Positions 25,400 through 33,910 of a stretch of DNA of 64,000 bases are shown here, in pieces. The number at the start of each line of letters is the position of its first letter. The stretch's first letter is position 1. Position numbers and translations under genes: made by a program. Source of the DNA: JANPLD01 sp964445765 (GTDB lineage: Bacteria; Pseudomonadota; Alphaproteobacteria; Rickettsiales; UBA8987). The notes beneath the pieces are model-generated. The model was given only the letters and a program-made list of their open reading frames with translations, was not told where the DNA came from and searched no databases. Where the stretch lies: the NCBI GenBank assembly GCA_964445765.1, contig CAYULD010000002.1:186001-250000 (forward strand), in the 5' to 3' direction.

Positions 25400-26305
25400 A
25401 TGAATACACATAATGCAGTTGATTGGGGCAAACCCTTTGATGATAGAGATGGAAAAATTTGGTTTAATAGAAAATTAGTTGAATGGAATGATGCAAAAAT
25501 CCATGTATTAAATCACGGTTTACATTATGCATCTTGTGTTTTTGAAGGCATTAGAATTTATAATGGCAAGCCGTTCAAATTAACTGAGCATAATAATAGA
25601 CTTATAAAATCTGCGGAATTACTTGATTTCAAAATCCCTTATAGCGTTGAAGAATTAAATGAGGCGTGCATTGCTTCTGCAAAAGCTAGAAATGTTGAAA
25701 ACGGCTATATTCGCCCTGCTGCTTGGCGTGGCTCTGAGCAGATGGCGGTTTTAGCCGATAAAGCAAAAACTCATGTAGCGGTTGCCTCTTGGGGTTGGCC
25801 TGCATATTTTGGAAATGAAGCATTAGAAAAGGGCTTAAAACTTACCTTTTCTGATTGGAAACGCCCTTCACCTGAAACTGCACCAACTGCAAGTAAAGCA
25901 GCCGGCTTATATATGATATGCACCCTCACCAAAAACAAGGCTTTTAGAGAAGGTTTTGATGATGCCTTAATGCTTGATTATCGTAATTTCGTTGCTGAAG
26001 CTACTGGTGCTAACTTCTTTATGATTATTAATGATGAAATTCATACGCCAATTCCTGATTGCTTCTTAAATGGCATTACGAGGCAAACCGTTATTGAATT
26101 GGCAAAATCAAAAGGAATAAAAGTTGTTGAAAGACATTTCGGCGTTGAAGAATTATCTAAAGCATCAGAAGCATTTTTAACCGGCACCGCCGCAGAAATT
26201 ACGCCCATTGGCTCTATCAAAGGCAAATATGGCAATTTTGAATTTAAGGTTGGTGAAATTACCAAAATGCTAATGAAAGAATATGGGGAAATGGTTAGAA
26301 GTTAG
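25400..26305 (+). CDS. ilvE: Branched-chain amino acid aminotransferase
   Basis: PLP enzyme for the last step of valine, leucine and isoleucine synthesis. The 301 residues start like IlvE: KIWFNRKLVEWNDAKIHVLNHGLHY, then the ASCVFEGIRIYNGKPF motif. The cofactor lysine lies in TASKAAGLYMI. VAEATGANFFMI and GITRQTVIELAKSKGI follow. FLTGTAAEITPI, which binds the phosphate, is present. It is monocistronic, with an 88-base AT-rich leader. The fold-type IV family also includes D-amino acid transaminases, but the FEGIR and LTGTAAE motifs favour IlvE. Confidence 0.93.
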   Translation: MNTHNAVDWGKPFDDRDGKIWFNRKLVEWNDAKIHVLNHGLHYASCVFEGIRIYNGKPFKLTEHNNRLIKSAELLDFKIPYSVEELNEACIASAKARNVENGYIRPAAWRGSEQMAVLADKAKTHVAVASWGWPAYFGNEALEKGLKLTFSDWKRPSPETAPTASKAAGLYMICTLTKNKAFREGFDDALMLDYRNFVAEATGANFFMIINDEIHTPIPDCFLNGITRQTVIELAKSKGIKVVERHFGVEELSKASEAFLTGTAAEITPIGSIKGKYGNFEFKVGEITKMLMKEYGEMVRS

Positions 26306-26321
26306 GTAGTAAAACTAAAAT

Positions 26322-26756
26322 TTACTTTTGTAAATTTGCAAGGGAGGTGATTGCTAACAAATAAGAATCTATCCCTAAACCACAAATTACGCCTTTTGAT
26401 GCAAGTGATATATAAGAATTATGGCGAAATTCTTCCCTTCTGAATATATTAGAAATATGAACTTCAATCACTGGAATATTAACCATTAATAGGGCATCCA
26501 TAATAGCTATTGAAGTGTGGGTGAAAGCACCTGCATTGATTATAATACCCGAATAATTGCCAGCGGATTTATGAATTTTTTCAATTAAATCTGCCTCACT
26601 ATTAGATTGAAAAAAATCTACTTCCAAATTTTTTGAATTGGCTAAATCTCTGCATCTTTTTTCAATTTCTTCTAGGGTAATATGGCCGTAAATTTCAGGC
26701 TCCCTCTTACCAAGCATATTAAGGTTGGGGCCATTAAGTATGAGGATTTTTTTCAT
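26322..26756 (-). CDS. aroQ: 3-dehydroquinate dehydratase, type II
   Basis: Converts 3-dehydroquinate to 3-dehydroshikimate in the shikimate pathway. The 144 residues are full length for the dodecameric type II enzyme. Key stretches are LNGPNLNMLGKREPEIYG (catalytic Arg and Tyr), NSEADLIEKIH, IINAGAFTHTSIAIMDAL (His near 80) and VIEVHISNIFRREEFRHNSY. It is convergent with ilvE and 35 bases downstream of the DsbA-like gene on the same strand. In many proteobacteria accB-accC follow aroQ; here they do not. Confidence 0.95.
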   Translation of the reverse strand: MKKILILNGPNLNMLGKREPEIYGHITLEEIEKRCRDLANSKNLEVDFFQSNSEADLIEKIHKSAGNYSGIIINAGAFTHTSIAIMDALLMVNIPVIEVHISNIFRREEFRHNSYISLASKGVICGLGIDSYLLAITSLANLQK

Positions 26757-26791
26757 TGCAGATAAAGCCTATTATTTCCCTTTGCAAAATA

Positions 26792-27544
26792 TTATTTCGC
26801 TTTGTTAATTGCATTAGCAAACGCATCATAACCAAGCGCACCCTTAATTATTTGAGAATTAATTACAAAAGCTGGTGTGCCTTGAACGCCAACTTGTTCG
26901 GCAATTGCTCTATTTTGAGAGAGGATATTTTCAATCTCGGGGCTTTTTGCAACTTCTTTAATTTTGCCGGCATCAACGCCAACTGATTCTGCAATGGCAA
27001 GAATTTGATCAAGATTTGCTGGTGTTTCTTTTTCCATTTTTCTAAAAAACTCAAAAGATTTTTCCGGTGCAATTTTTGCAATAGCCTCAGAAACTCTAGC
27101 TTTATCAACTGATAAAGGCCCTAAAATTGGCAGGTTAATTAAAACAATTTTAACATCTTTGAAATTTTCAGAAACTTTAACAACATCACCAACTGATTTT
27201 CTACAAAAACCGCAATTAAAATCGTGGAAAACTGCAAACACAACATCACCATCATTATTACCTGCTATTGCTGTTCTTTCTTTTAGTTTTGGCAGAATAT
27301 CTTTAACCGCACCTTCTGCTTTTTTAGCTTCAACTTCTGCTTGCCTCATCTGCGATTTTTTAAGGGCTTGAATTATAATTTCAGGGTTTTCTTCAATGAA
27401 TTTAGAAATTTCATTTTGCAAATTAGCACCACCCGCACTTGCACCACTGCTATTATTTTTATTTTGTAAATATAGCACCGTTAAAGCTGAAGAGGTAATA
27501 ACCGCAAGGATGAATAAAACTAAAATTAAAATTCTTTGTGCCAT
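26792..27544 (-). CDS. DsbA/Com1-family periplasmic thiol-disulfide protein
   Basis: A 250-residue thioredoxin-fold protein anchored by an N-terminal hydrophobic segment (residues 5-26). A Gly/Ser linker and a charged helix region precede the catalytic domain. The active site is C111-G-F-C114 in FHDFNCGFCRKSV, and the cis-proline loop is GVQGTPAFVINS near residue 225. This matches the DsbA/Com1 group common in alphaproteobacteria and Coxiella, which oxidises or isomerises disulfides in envelope proteins. Electron partner (DsbB-like) is not in the window. Confidence 0.9.
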   Translation of the reverse strand: MAQRILILVLFILAVITSSALTVLYLQNKNNSSGASAGGANLQNEISKFIEENPEIIIQALKKSQMRQAEVEAKKAEGAVKDILPKLKERTAIAGNNDGDVVFAVFHDFNCGFCRKSVGDVVKVSENFKDVKIVLINLPILGPLSVDKARVSEAIAKIAPEKSFEFFRKMEKETPANLDQILAIAESVGVDAGKIKEVAKSPEIENILSQNRAIAEQVGVQGTPAFVINSQIIKGALGYDAFANAINKAK

Positions 27545-27593
27545 AATTATTATAATTTTTATTGTTGTTGATAATTTAATAACATTGTAACTA

Positions 27594-28952
27594 TCAGTTT
27601 TCTAAAAGTCTTCCAAGTTCTTTTTTTAATTCATTGAATTTTAGATAATCCTGTGATGAATTATCCACAAGCTCTTCTGCTTTTGAGAGATAAAATTTAG
27701 AATTATTTTTATCTTTTGCGATAATTGCTGATTCCGCCAGATATAAATAAGATTTATCTAATTGCCCAAGTTTTCCGTAGGCAATACCTAAACGATTTAT
27801 TGCACCAATATTTTTTGGCTCTCTTGCGATTATAGTTTTTAATGTAGTTGTTGCCTCAGTTAAATTGGCTTTGCCACCTTGTGCCATAAGTGAATTAGCA
27901 AATTTTAGCTTAATTAAATTTGAATTTGGCAACATCTCAATAACTTTTTTATATTGGTTTGTGGCTTCTGCAATTTTGCCTCTTTCAAATAGAAACTGCC
28001 CTTTTAGCTCTTGATAATAGGGGTCATTAGGGTTGGAGTTTATTAGCTTATCTAAATATGCTTGTGATTCATCAAAGCGAGCCTCTTTATGATAAGCAAC
28101 GGCAAGTGCATAATAGGCCTCAGCATTATTTTTACGCTTGAACATTCCCCTAGTTCTTTTTGGATTTGCTAAGAAGCCATAAAATTTGCCACGAATTCTC
28201 TTAAATTTTTCTTCCGCTGAAATTGAAGCCCTTTTATCAACATCGGGGTTATTTTTTACATAATTGAGAATATAATTTATTCTATCTTCTGAAACTGGGT
28301 GAGTTAACATATATTGATCAACAATATCACCTGCAATCCTTTGTTTCGCTGTAAGTTTTCTTAAGATTTTAACCAAACCAAGCGGGGTGATATTGATCTC
28401 TCTAAGCACATCAAGTGCAACTGCATCTGCGGCGTTTTCATAATCTCTGGAATAGCTAAGTGCCCTTCTTGTTGCAATATTCTGACCAGCTGATGATATT
28501 GCAAGACCGGCTTCCGCTGGTGCACCAGCTAACACTGAGCCAAGCCCCAATACATAACCTGCAATCATACCAATATTAATGTCTTGAAAATTACCACTTT
28601 TTTGAATTAAATGCGCCCCTTTAATATGCCCTGCCTCGTGAGCTAAAACCCCAAGTAATGAAGGCAAATCATCAGCTTCCATAATAAGCCCAGTATGGAT
28701 AAAAACTTTTTGCCCATTTGCAACAAATGCGTTTATTGAGGGGTCATTAATAATAATAATTTCAACTGCGTTTTCATCTAAGCCAATAGAGCGAAATATT
28801 GGTGTGGTAACTTCTCTCAAAAAAGATTCTGTTTCATCATCTCTAATCAAAGAAATTGCATTTTTGGTTGAAGAAGTTGCATTAAAAGATAACAAAATTA
28901 ACATTAAAACTATGGTTAATTTTGAGAAAAAATTATATGATTTTTTTGGCAT
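27594..28952 (-). CDS. M48 metalloprotease with TPR region (BepA/YfgC-like)
   Basis: Periplasmic zinc metalloprotease with a tetratricopeptide tail. A signal peptide (residues 1-27, ending NATSS) is followed by the M48 domain. Its zinc motif is H105-E106-AG-H109 (LAHEAGHIKGAHL), and the third ligand lies in the RDYENAADAVALDVL region (Glu). TPR-like helices run from about residue 275 to the end (NAEAYYALAVAYHKEARFDE, NPNDPYYQELKGQFLFERG). In E. coli BepA helps assemble or degrade LptD and Bam components. It is divergent from xerC with about 20-80 bases between. Confidence 0.9.
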   Translation of the reverse strand: MPKKSYNFFSKLTIVLMLILLSFNATSSTKNAISLIRDDETESFLREVTTPIFRSIGLDENAVEIIIINDPSINAFVANGQKVFIHTGLIMEADDLPSLLGVLAHEAGHIKGAHLIQKSGNFQDINIGMIAGYVLGLGSVLAGAPAEAGLAISSAGQNIATRRALSYSRDYENAADAVALDVLREINITPLGLVKILRKLTAKQRIAGDIVDQYMLTHPVSEDRINYILNYVKNNPDVDKRASISAEEKFKRIRGKFYGFLANPKRTRGMFKRKNNAEAYYALAVAYHKEARFDESQAYLDKLINSNPNDPYYQELKGQFLFERGKIAEATNQYKKVIEMLPNSNLIKLKFANSLMAQGGKANLTEATTTLKTIIAREPKNIGAINRLGIAYGKLGQLDKSYLYLAESAIIAKDKNNSKFYLSKAEELVDNSSQDYLKFNELKKELGRLLEN

Positions 28953-29029
28953 TATAAAAATAATTTACTTCAATGCAGAATAATAGCACAAAAAAGAAAA
29001 AAAAGATATATCTTGCTGAAATAGGCAAA

Positions 29030-29962
29030 ATGACTGATAATTTCTTGAATTCTGTATTTGAAAAATGGCAAAATTTTCTTAATGCTAGAAATTTCTCTGA
29101 AAACACTAAAGAAAGCTATTTTAATGATTTATATTTTTTCATAAAATTTTTTTATGAGAAAAATTCTCAAATTATTAATAAGGATATTTTAGAAAATCTT
29201 AGGCAATCTGATTTTCGTTTATTTATCGCAAATATTAAAGAGCAAAGGGGGGCGGCTTCTTCAAGGGCTAGAACAATTTCTTCTATAAAAAGCTTTTATA
29301 AATTTTGTGAGAATAATGATTTTTTTACCAATGAATTTTTAAGCCTTATTAAACTTCCTAAAACCGCAAAAAACTTACCTAGAGCAATTAGCGTTGAAAA
29401 AACCCTAGAAGCAGTTGAAAATATCTCTGAGATTGAATTTCACAAAAATAATTATGAACAATGGGTTTCGGCTCGTGATAGAGCAATGTTAATGCTTATA
29501 TATAGTTGTGGGCTTAGAATTTCAGAAGCAATAAATCTTAAAATTAAAGATTTTACCGCCGGCAATAATTTTCTAAAAATAAAAGGTAAGGGCAATAAAG
29601 AAAGGCTTGTGCCATTGCTTCCAAAAGTTTTAGAAGAGATTGAGAATCTAAAAATAATCTGCCCTTACATAAATTCTTCTGATGAAAATTCTTATCTTTT
29701 TTATGGCAAGCAAGGCAAGAAAATTGATGCGGCAGTTTTCCAAAAAATTATTAGAAATCTAAAGAATATGCTTGGGCTTCCGGAAGGTTCAACCCCTCAC
29801 GCTTTTAGACATTCCTTCGCAACGCACTTGCTTTCTAATTCTGGTGATTTAAGAACAATTCAAGAATTATTGGGGCATTCAAATTTATCAACAACACAAA
29901 AATATACTAAAATTGATTCTGCAAGAATCTTCAAAGAGCTTGATAGAATTAATGAAGGGTAG
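29030..29962 (+). CDS. xerC: Tyrosine recombinase XerC
   Basis: Site-specific recombinase that, with XerD, resolves chromosome dimers at dif. The N-terminal SAM-like domain (FLNARNFSENTKESYFNDL) is followed by the catalytic domain. It shows the first Arg in YSCGLRISEAINL, Lys in IKGKGNKERLVPLLP, HAFRHSFATHLL, the last His in ELLGHSNLSTTQ, and the nucleophile Tyr in KYTKI. The phrase DLRTIQELLGHSNLSTTQ is XerC-like; XerD usually has VVQMLLGHADISTT. I prefer the ATG at 29030 (310 residues); an upstream ATG at 28973 would add 19 lysine-rich residues. Confidence 0.88.
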   Translation: MTDNFLNSVFEKWQNFLNARNFSENTKESYFNDLYFFIKFFYEKNSQIINKDILENLRQSDFRLFIANIKEQRGAASSRARTISSIKSFYKFCENNDFFTNEFLSLIKLPKTAKNLPRAISVEKTLEAVENISEIEFHKNNYEQWVSARDRAMLMLIYSCGLRISEAINLKIKDFTAGNNFLKIKGKGNKERLVPLLPKVLEEIENLKIICPYINSSDENSYLFYGKQGKKIDAAVFQKIIRNLKNMLGLPEGSTPHAFRHSFATHLLSNSGDLRTIQELLGHSNLSTTQKYTKIDSARIFKELDRINEG

Positions 29963-29971
29963 CCAGAAAAT

Positions 29972-30508
29972 ATGAGAAATTTTTTATTTACATTTACCAT
30001 ATTAATTTCACTTTTAAGCGTTTCAGCTTGTGGTTTAATTTATCAAAAACCTAAACTAAGCCTTGATGATGAAGAAAATAAAATCACGCTAATTGAGGTT
30101 TATAAAAAGAAACGCAAAATGTATTTGCTAAATAAAAAAGGGAAAGTTGTTAGAGAATATAATATTTCGCTAGGCTTTACACCAAAAGGTAAAAAACGAT
30201 TTGAAGGTGATGGCAAAACCCCAGAGGGCAGTTATTTTATCTCTCATAGAAATCCAAATAGTAAATATTTTTTATCGCTACAAATTTCTTATCCAAATGA
30301 AAAAGATATTAAATTTGCTTCTCAATTCAAAAAATCAGCCGGGGGGCATATTATGATTCACGGCTTGAAAAATAATCATAGCATCTTTGACTATATAAAT
30401 CATTTATTTAAGGATTGGACAGCCGGTTGCATAGCAGTTACCAACTCTGAAATGAAAGAAATATGGGATATTGTAGAAGTTGGAACGCCAATTAATTTAT
30501 TCCGCTAG
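29972..30508 (+). CDS. L,D-transpeptidase-family lipoprotein (YkuD domain)
   Basis: Envelope enzyme that cross-links or anchors peptidoglycan through L,D bonds. The 178 residues start with a signal peptide and lipobox SVSAC (Cys20). The YkuD domain carries the conserved His in GGHIMIHGLKNN and the catalytic Cys in DWTAGCIAVTNSEMKEI. That is a variant of the usual SxGCIR motif with Val-Thr-Asn after it, as in the ErfK/YafK group. It starts nine bases after xerC, with which it is probably co-transcribed. The exact acceptor (lipoprotein or stem peptide) is unknown. Confidence 0.88.
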   Translation: MRNFLFTFTILISLLSVSACGLIYQKPKLSLDDEENKITLIEVYKKKRKMYLLNKKGKVVREYNISLGFTPKGKKRFEGDGKTPEGSYFISHRNPNSKYFLSLQISYPNEKDIKFASQFKKSAGGHIMIHGLKNNHSIFDYINHLFKDWTAGCIAVTNSEMKEIWDIVEVGTPINLFR

Positions 30509-31005
30509 ATATTTTGTGCAAATATAACTTTAGGGCTTAGGGCTTGGTTTGTAATACCCTGAATTTTTTCAGCAAGAAAAATTATAGGGGTATCCAATAA
30601 AATTCGCGTCATTTCGAGCAGAGCGAGAAATCTAGAATGAATATACTTCAACCAGATTTCTCACTCCGTTTGAAATGACTTTAATAAATTTATTTAGATT
30701 ACCTATTAATTTTACGCTTTAGTTCTCCCCCGCAAGCAGGGTAGAAATAATGCGCTTATTAATAATTCAATAGCTTGTTAAATAAAACCACTCGCACTAA
30801 TCCTTAACCCCTAGAACCTAACCCCTCCCAAATAATATTGTTGCTAGAATGCCTCAGTAAATAAGGTTTGTAATATAAATAAAAATAATACTTGAAATTA
30901 TTTATTGCTATATATATGTAAATAATGCTTATTGCATAAGTGGATTGTACTTGCACATATTTTATGTGTCTGCAATTTTTACTAACTAAATAAAAGGTTT
31001 CTAAA
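30509..31005. repeat. Composite palindromic element plus porin leader
   Basis: No gene in 497 bases. A composite element spans about 30525-30835. It has a TTAGGG-like strip, the ATACCCTGAATTTTTTCAGC module (30554-30594), two inverted CATTTCGAGC...GAGAAATCT motifs (30610-30633 and 30654-30679), half of a GC-rich hairpin (TCTCCCCCGCAAGCAGGG, 30723-30740), and a closing CTTAACCCCTAGAACC strip. From about 30840 the sequence is AT-rich and should hold the porin promoter. AAAGG about ten bases before the porin ATG is a good ribosome binding site. Confidence 0.7.
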
Positions 31006-32199
31006 ATGAAAAAACTTTTACTTGCTACTTCAGCATTAGTAGGCTTAGCTTCTTCTGCTGCACTTGCTGGTGGTGGTCATGCTCCTGTTACAGGTTCTGC
31101 TACTTCAGCTAACGCTGGCGCACTTAATGTGATGGTTGGCGGTTTTATAAATGTTGAGCACGCTATCAGCGATCAAGATAACGCTGCAAACAGCCAAGGT
31201 ATTACTTCTCCGGGTACTGCTGGTCAATTAAGAGATGCTAGTTTCACTAATGATGCTGAAATTCACATCACTGTTGCTGGCTCTGCTGAAGATTTTGACT
31301 ACGGCGGTGTTGTAGAGCTTAACGCTCAGATTGACGCTGTTGACCCTGAAGGTGGCTTAAACTCTGATAGAGTTTTCTTATTTGCTGAAAATGATGGCTT
31401 CGGTCGCGTTGAATTTGGTGGTAATGCAGGCGCTTCTCAATCTTTAGAGATTGATGCTTCTAATATAGCTCGTGGAACTGGTGGTATTGAAGGCACTTGG
31501 TGGAACTATGTTGATGTTGACAGTGATAACAACGCTGTAACATACTTAATCCAGCCAAACCTTGTAATTGCTGAGCAAGATCAAAGAGGTTCTGATGTTT
31601 CTAAAATCACTTACTACACTCCTAGATTCTCTGGCGTGCAGTTAGGTGCGTCTTATACTAATGATTCTGGTGATTTAGGCTCTGCAAACTCTCTTTCTGG
31701 CACTCAAAACGCTGGTCAGTTTGATGAAGTTTTCTCAGGTGGTATTAACTTTGAAGAAAATATTGAAGGTTTAGATGTTGGTTTAGCTGCTGTTGGTGAA
31801 ACTGGTCAAGCTGAAACTGCTACAGTTAATGATTTATCTGCTTACTCTTTAGGTGGTAAATTAGGCTTTGAAGGTTTCTCAGTTGCTGGTAACTGGGCTG
31901 ATCTTGGTGATTCTGGCTTAGCTACAACTGCTACTGAAGATTCTCAAACTTATTGGACAGCTGGTGCTGCTTATGAAAATGGCCCATTCGGCGTTTCATT
32001 AACTCACTTAAATTCTGAGCAAGGTCAAGGCACTGTTTCTAATGAATTAGCAAACACAGTTCTTGGCGCTGATTACCAATTAGCTCCGGGTTTAACACCT
32101 TATGTTGAAGCTGCATTCTTTGAATTTGATGCAGGTGCTACTGCTCGTGCAGACAATGATGGTAATGTTGTTGTTCTAGGTGCTGAGCTTTCTTTCTAA
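31006..32199 (+). CDS. Outer-membrane porin
   Basis: Trimeric beta-barrel porin of the Gram-negative general porin type. The 397 residues begin with a clean signal peptide (MKKLLLATSALVGLASSAAL, cut after ALA). The mature part has alternating short beta strands rich in Gly, Asn and aromatic residues. The terminal strand VVVLGAELSF ends with the phenylalanine needed for Bam recognition. VFLFAENDGFGRVEFGGNAG is a typical early porin block. Codon use is more regular and richer in GCT and GGT than neighbours, as expected for a highly expressed gene. A strong terminator follows. Pore selectivity is unknown. Confidence 0.9.
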   Translation: MKKLLLATSALVGLASSAALAGGGHAPVTGSATSANAGALNVMVGGFINVEHAISDQDNAANSQGITSPGTAGQLRDASFTNDAEIHITVAGSAEDFDYGGVVELNAQIDAVDPEGGLNSDRVFLFAENDGFGRVEFGGNAGASQSLEIDASNIARGTGGIEGTWWNYVDVDSDNNAVTYLIQPNLVIAEQDQRGSDVSKITYYTPRFSGVQLGASYTNDSGDLGSANSLSGTQNAGQFDEVFSGGINFEENIEGLDVGLAAVGETGQAETATVNDLSAYSLGGKLGFEGFSVAGNWADLGDSGLATTATEDSQTYWTAGAAYENGPFGVSLTHLNSEQGQGTVSNELANTVLGADYQLAPGLTPYVEAAFFEFDAGATARADNDGNVVVLGAELSF

Positions 32200-32224
32200 T
32201 TATTTAATTAGAACTTAGATTTTA

Positions 32225-32247
32225 GGGCGGGTTTTCCCGCCCTTTTT
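32225..32247 (+). terminator. Strong rho-independent terminator after the porin gene
   Basis: GGGCGGG and CCCGCCC form a perfect seven-pair stem with a TTTT loop and a T5 tail, about 25 bases after the porin stop. Confidence 0.92.
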
Positions 32248-32254
32248 ATTTAAG

Positions 32255-32540
32255 GGGGGCAAGGCAAGTTAGGGGCTAGGTTCTAGGTATTAGGTGTTAG
32301 GGTTTAGTTAGTCATACCCAGAATTTTTCCACCAAGGAAAAATTATAGGGTTATCCAAATAAAAAAAGTTTACCAAAACTTTTTTAATAATATTAATTAG
32401 CACTTGGTTATACATTATAGTTAACAAGCTATTGAAGTAGTTATAAACGCAGTATTCCTCCCCCCGCAAGCAGGGGGAGAACTAAAGCGTAAAACCAACT
32501 GGTTAATCTATAATTTATCACCCTAAGCACTTACCATACT
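32255..32540. repeat. Composite palindromic intergenic element
   Basis: No gene. The element holds a TTAGGGG/CTAGG/TTAGG strip (32262-32308); the module GTCATACCCAGAATTTTTCC (32311-32357); the hairpin AAAAAAGTTTACCAAAACTT (from 32362); a stretch with TTAACAAGCTATTGAA (32421-32436, related to 30766-30782); and a GC-rich hairpin CTCCCCCCGCAAGCAGGGGG (from 32458). It shares module order with the element at 30525-30835 but lacks the CATTTCGAGC arms. Confidence 0.7.
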
Positions 32541-32555
32541 AAACAACAAAAAAAT

Positions 32556-33173
32556 ATGTTCACAGGAATAATTACAGATGTTGGGGTTTTGAAGGAAATT
32601 ATTAAAAAACCTCATATTGAAACATTTATTATTGAAACAAATTATAATTCTGATGATATAAATATTGGGGCTTCAATTGCCTGTAATGGTTGCTGCTTAA
32701 CGGTTACCAAGAAAGAAAAAATAAATAATAACAAAACACTTTTATGGTTTGATTTATCGCCTGAAAGTCTCAACAAAACCACATATAACAAAGCAAAAAT
32801 CGGTGATTTAATTAACCTTGAAAGATCCCTTAAAATTGGTGATGAGCTAGGCGGACATTTAGTTACAGGCCATATTGATTCTAAAGCAAAAATAATAAAA
32901 ATTATTAAGGATAAAGATAATTGGATAGTGCAATTCAAACTTAATGAGGCGGAATTTCAGAAATTTATTTCAAATAAAGGCTCAATCACAATTAACGGAA
33001 CTTCCTTAACTATCAATAAAATTGAAGGTGATATTTTTGAAATAAATATTATCCCACATACGCTTGCCAATACAAACTTTAATAGCTTACAAGAAAATGA
33101 TGAAGTAAATATTGAAGTTGATACAATTTCTCGTTATTTATCTAAATTAATAAAACCAGAATTTTTAAGATAA
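32556..33173 (+). CDS. ribE: Riboflavin synthase, alpha subunit
   Basis: Dismutates two 6,7-dimethyl-8-ribityllumazines into riboflavin and a pyrimidinedione. The 205 residues are the usual length and contain two lumazine-binding barrels. The N-terminal one starts MFTGIITDVG and carries ACNGCCLTVT. The second starts near residue 100 (GHLVTGHIDSKAKI) and has INGTSLTIN. IPHTLANTNF lies near the end. It is followed six bases later by an ABC ATPase gene. Other rib genes are not in the window, and no FMN riboswitch is evident upstream. Confidence 0.94.
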   Translation: MFTGIITDVGVLKEIIKKPHIETFIIETNYNSDDINIGASIACNGCCLTVTKKEKINNNKTLLWFDLSPESLNKTTYNKAKIGDLINLERSLKIGDELGGHLVTGHIDSKAKIIKIIKDKDNWIVQFKLNEAEFQKFISNKGSITINGTSLTINKIEGDIFEINIIPHTLANTNFNSLQENDEVNIEVDTISRYLSKLIKPEFLR

Positions 33174-33179
33174 AATAAA

Positions 33180-33899
33180 ATGAGTAAACCCCTTAAAATT
33201 GCAAATTTAAGCAAAAAATTTGGTGAGAATAATGTTTTAGATAATATCTCATTTGAAGTTGAAAAAGGTGAAATTTTTGGCTTAATTGGCTTAAATGGAG
33301 TGGGTAAAACCACAATGATTAAAATTATTCTTGGGCTGCTTGAGCAAGATTCTGGCGTTTCACAAATTTATGAAATTAACTCATCTAATAAAGATGCAAG
33401 GCAAAATCTCTCTTTCTTGCCTGAAAAATTTTACCCCTCACAACAATTAAAAGGCAGAGAATTTCTAGAAATAACTTGTAGCTATTATAAAAGGCAATTT
33501 AACTTTTCAGAAGCTGTAAAAATTGCAAATTTATTAAAATTAAACCCTGAAGTTTTGAATAATAAAGTTTCTAGCTATTCTAAAGGTATGGGGCAGAAAC
33601 TTGGTTTAATGTCTGCATTCTTAACGGGCTCCCCCTTCTTAATGCTTGATGAGCCTATGAGTGGGCTTGATCCCAGTGCTAGAATTGCCCTTAAAGAAAC
33701 TATGATAGATTTTGTAAAATCTAACCCAAATAATACAATATTTTTCAGCTCTCATATTCTTTCAGATATTGATGAAATTTGCGATAGAATTGCAATTCTT
33801 CATAATTCAAAAATTATCTTTTTAGGTAAACCAACAGAATTCAAAGAAAAATTGCAGATTAACAGCCTAGAGCGAGCCTTCCTAAAATCTATAGAATAA
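33180..33899 (+). CDS. ABC transporter ATP-binding protein
   Basis: ATPase subunit of an ABC exporter of the CcmA/NatA type. The 239 residues have Walker A GLNGVGKTT, Q-loop FLPEKFYPSQQ, signature SYSKGMGQK, Walker B FLMLDEPMSGLDP and the switch histidine in FFSSHILSDI. The signature is SKGMGQ instead of the canonical LSGGQ, as in many ABC-2-type exporters. No permease gene lies beside it, although such ATPases normally pair with an ABC-2 membrane protein. It follows ribE by six bases and converges with pyrG. Confidence 0.88.
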   Translation: MSKPLKIANLSKKFGENNVLDNISFEVEKGEIFGLIGLNGVGKTTMIKIILGLLEQDSGVSQIYEINSSNKDARQNLSFLPEKFYPSQQLKGREFLEITCSYYKRQFNFSEAVKIANLLKLNPEVLNNKVSSYSKGMGQKLGLMSAFLTGSPFLMLDEPMSGLDPSARIALKETMIDFVKSNPNNTIFFSSHILSDIDEICDRIAILHNSKIIFLGKPTEFKEKLQINSLERAFLKSIE

Positions 33900-33910
33900 T
33901 ATAGCTATAA

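Noticed and set aside
28973..29962. Phage integrase
   Set aside because: The tyrosine recombinase matches XerC throughout (DLRTIQELLGHSNLSTTQ) and lies among housekeeping genes.
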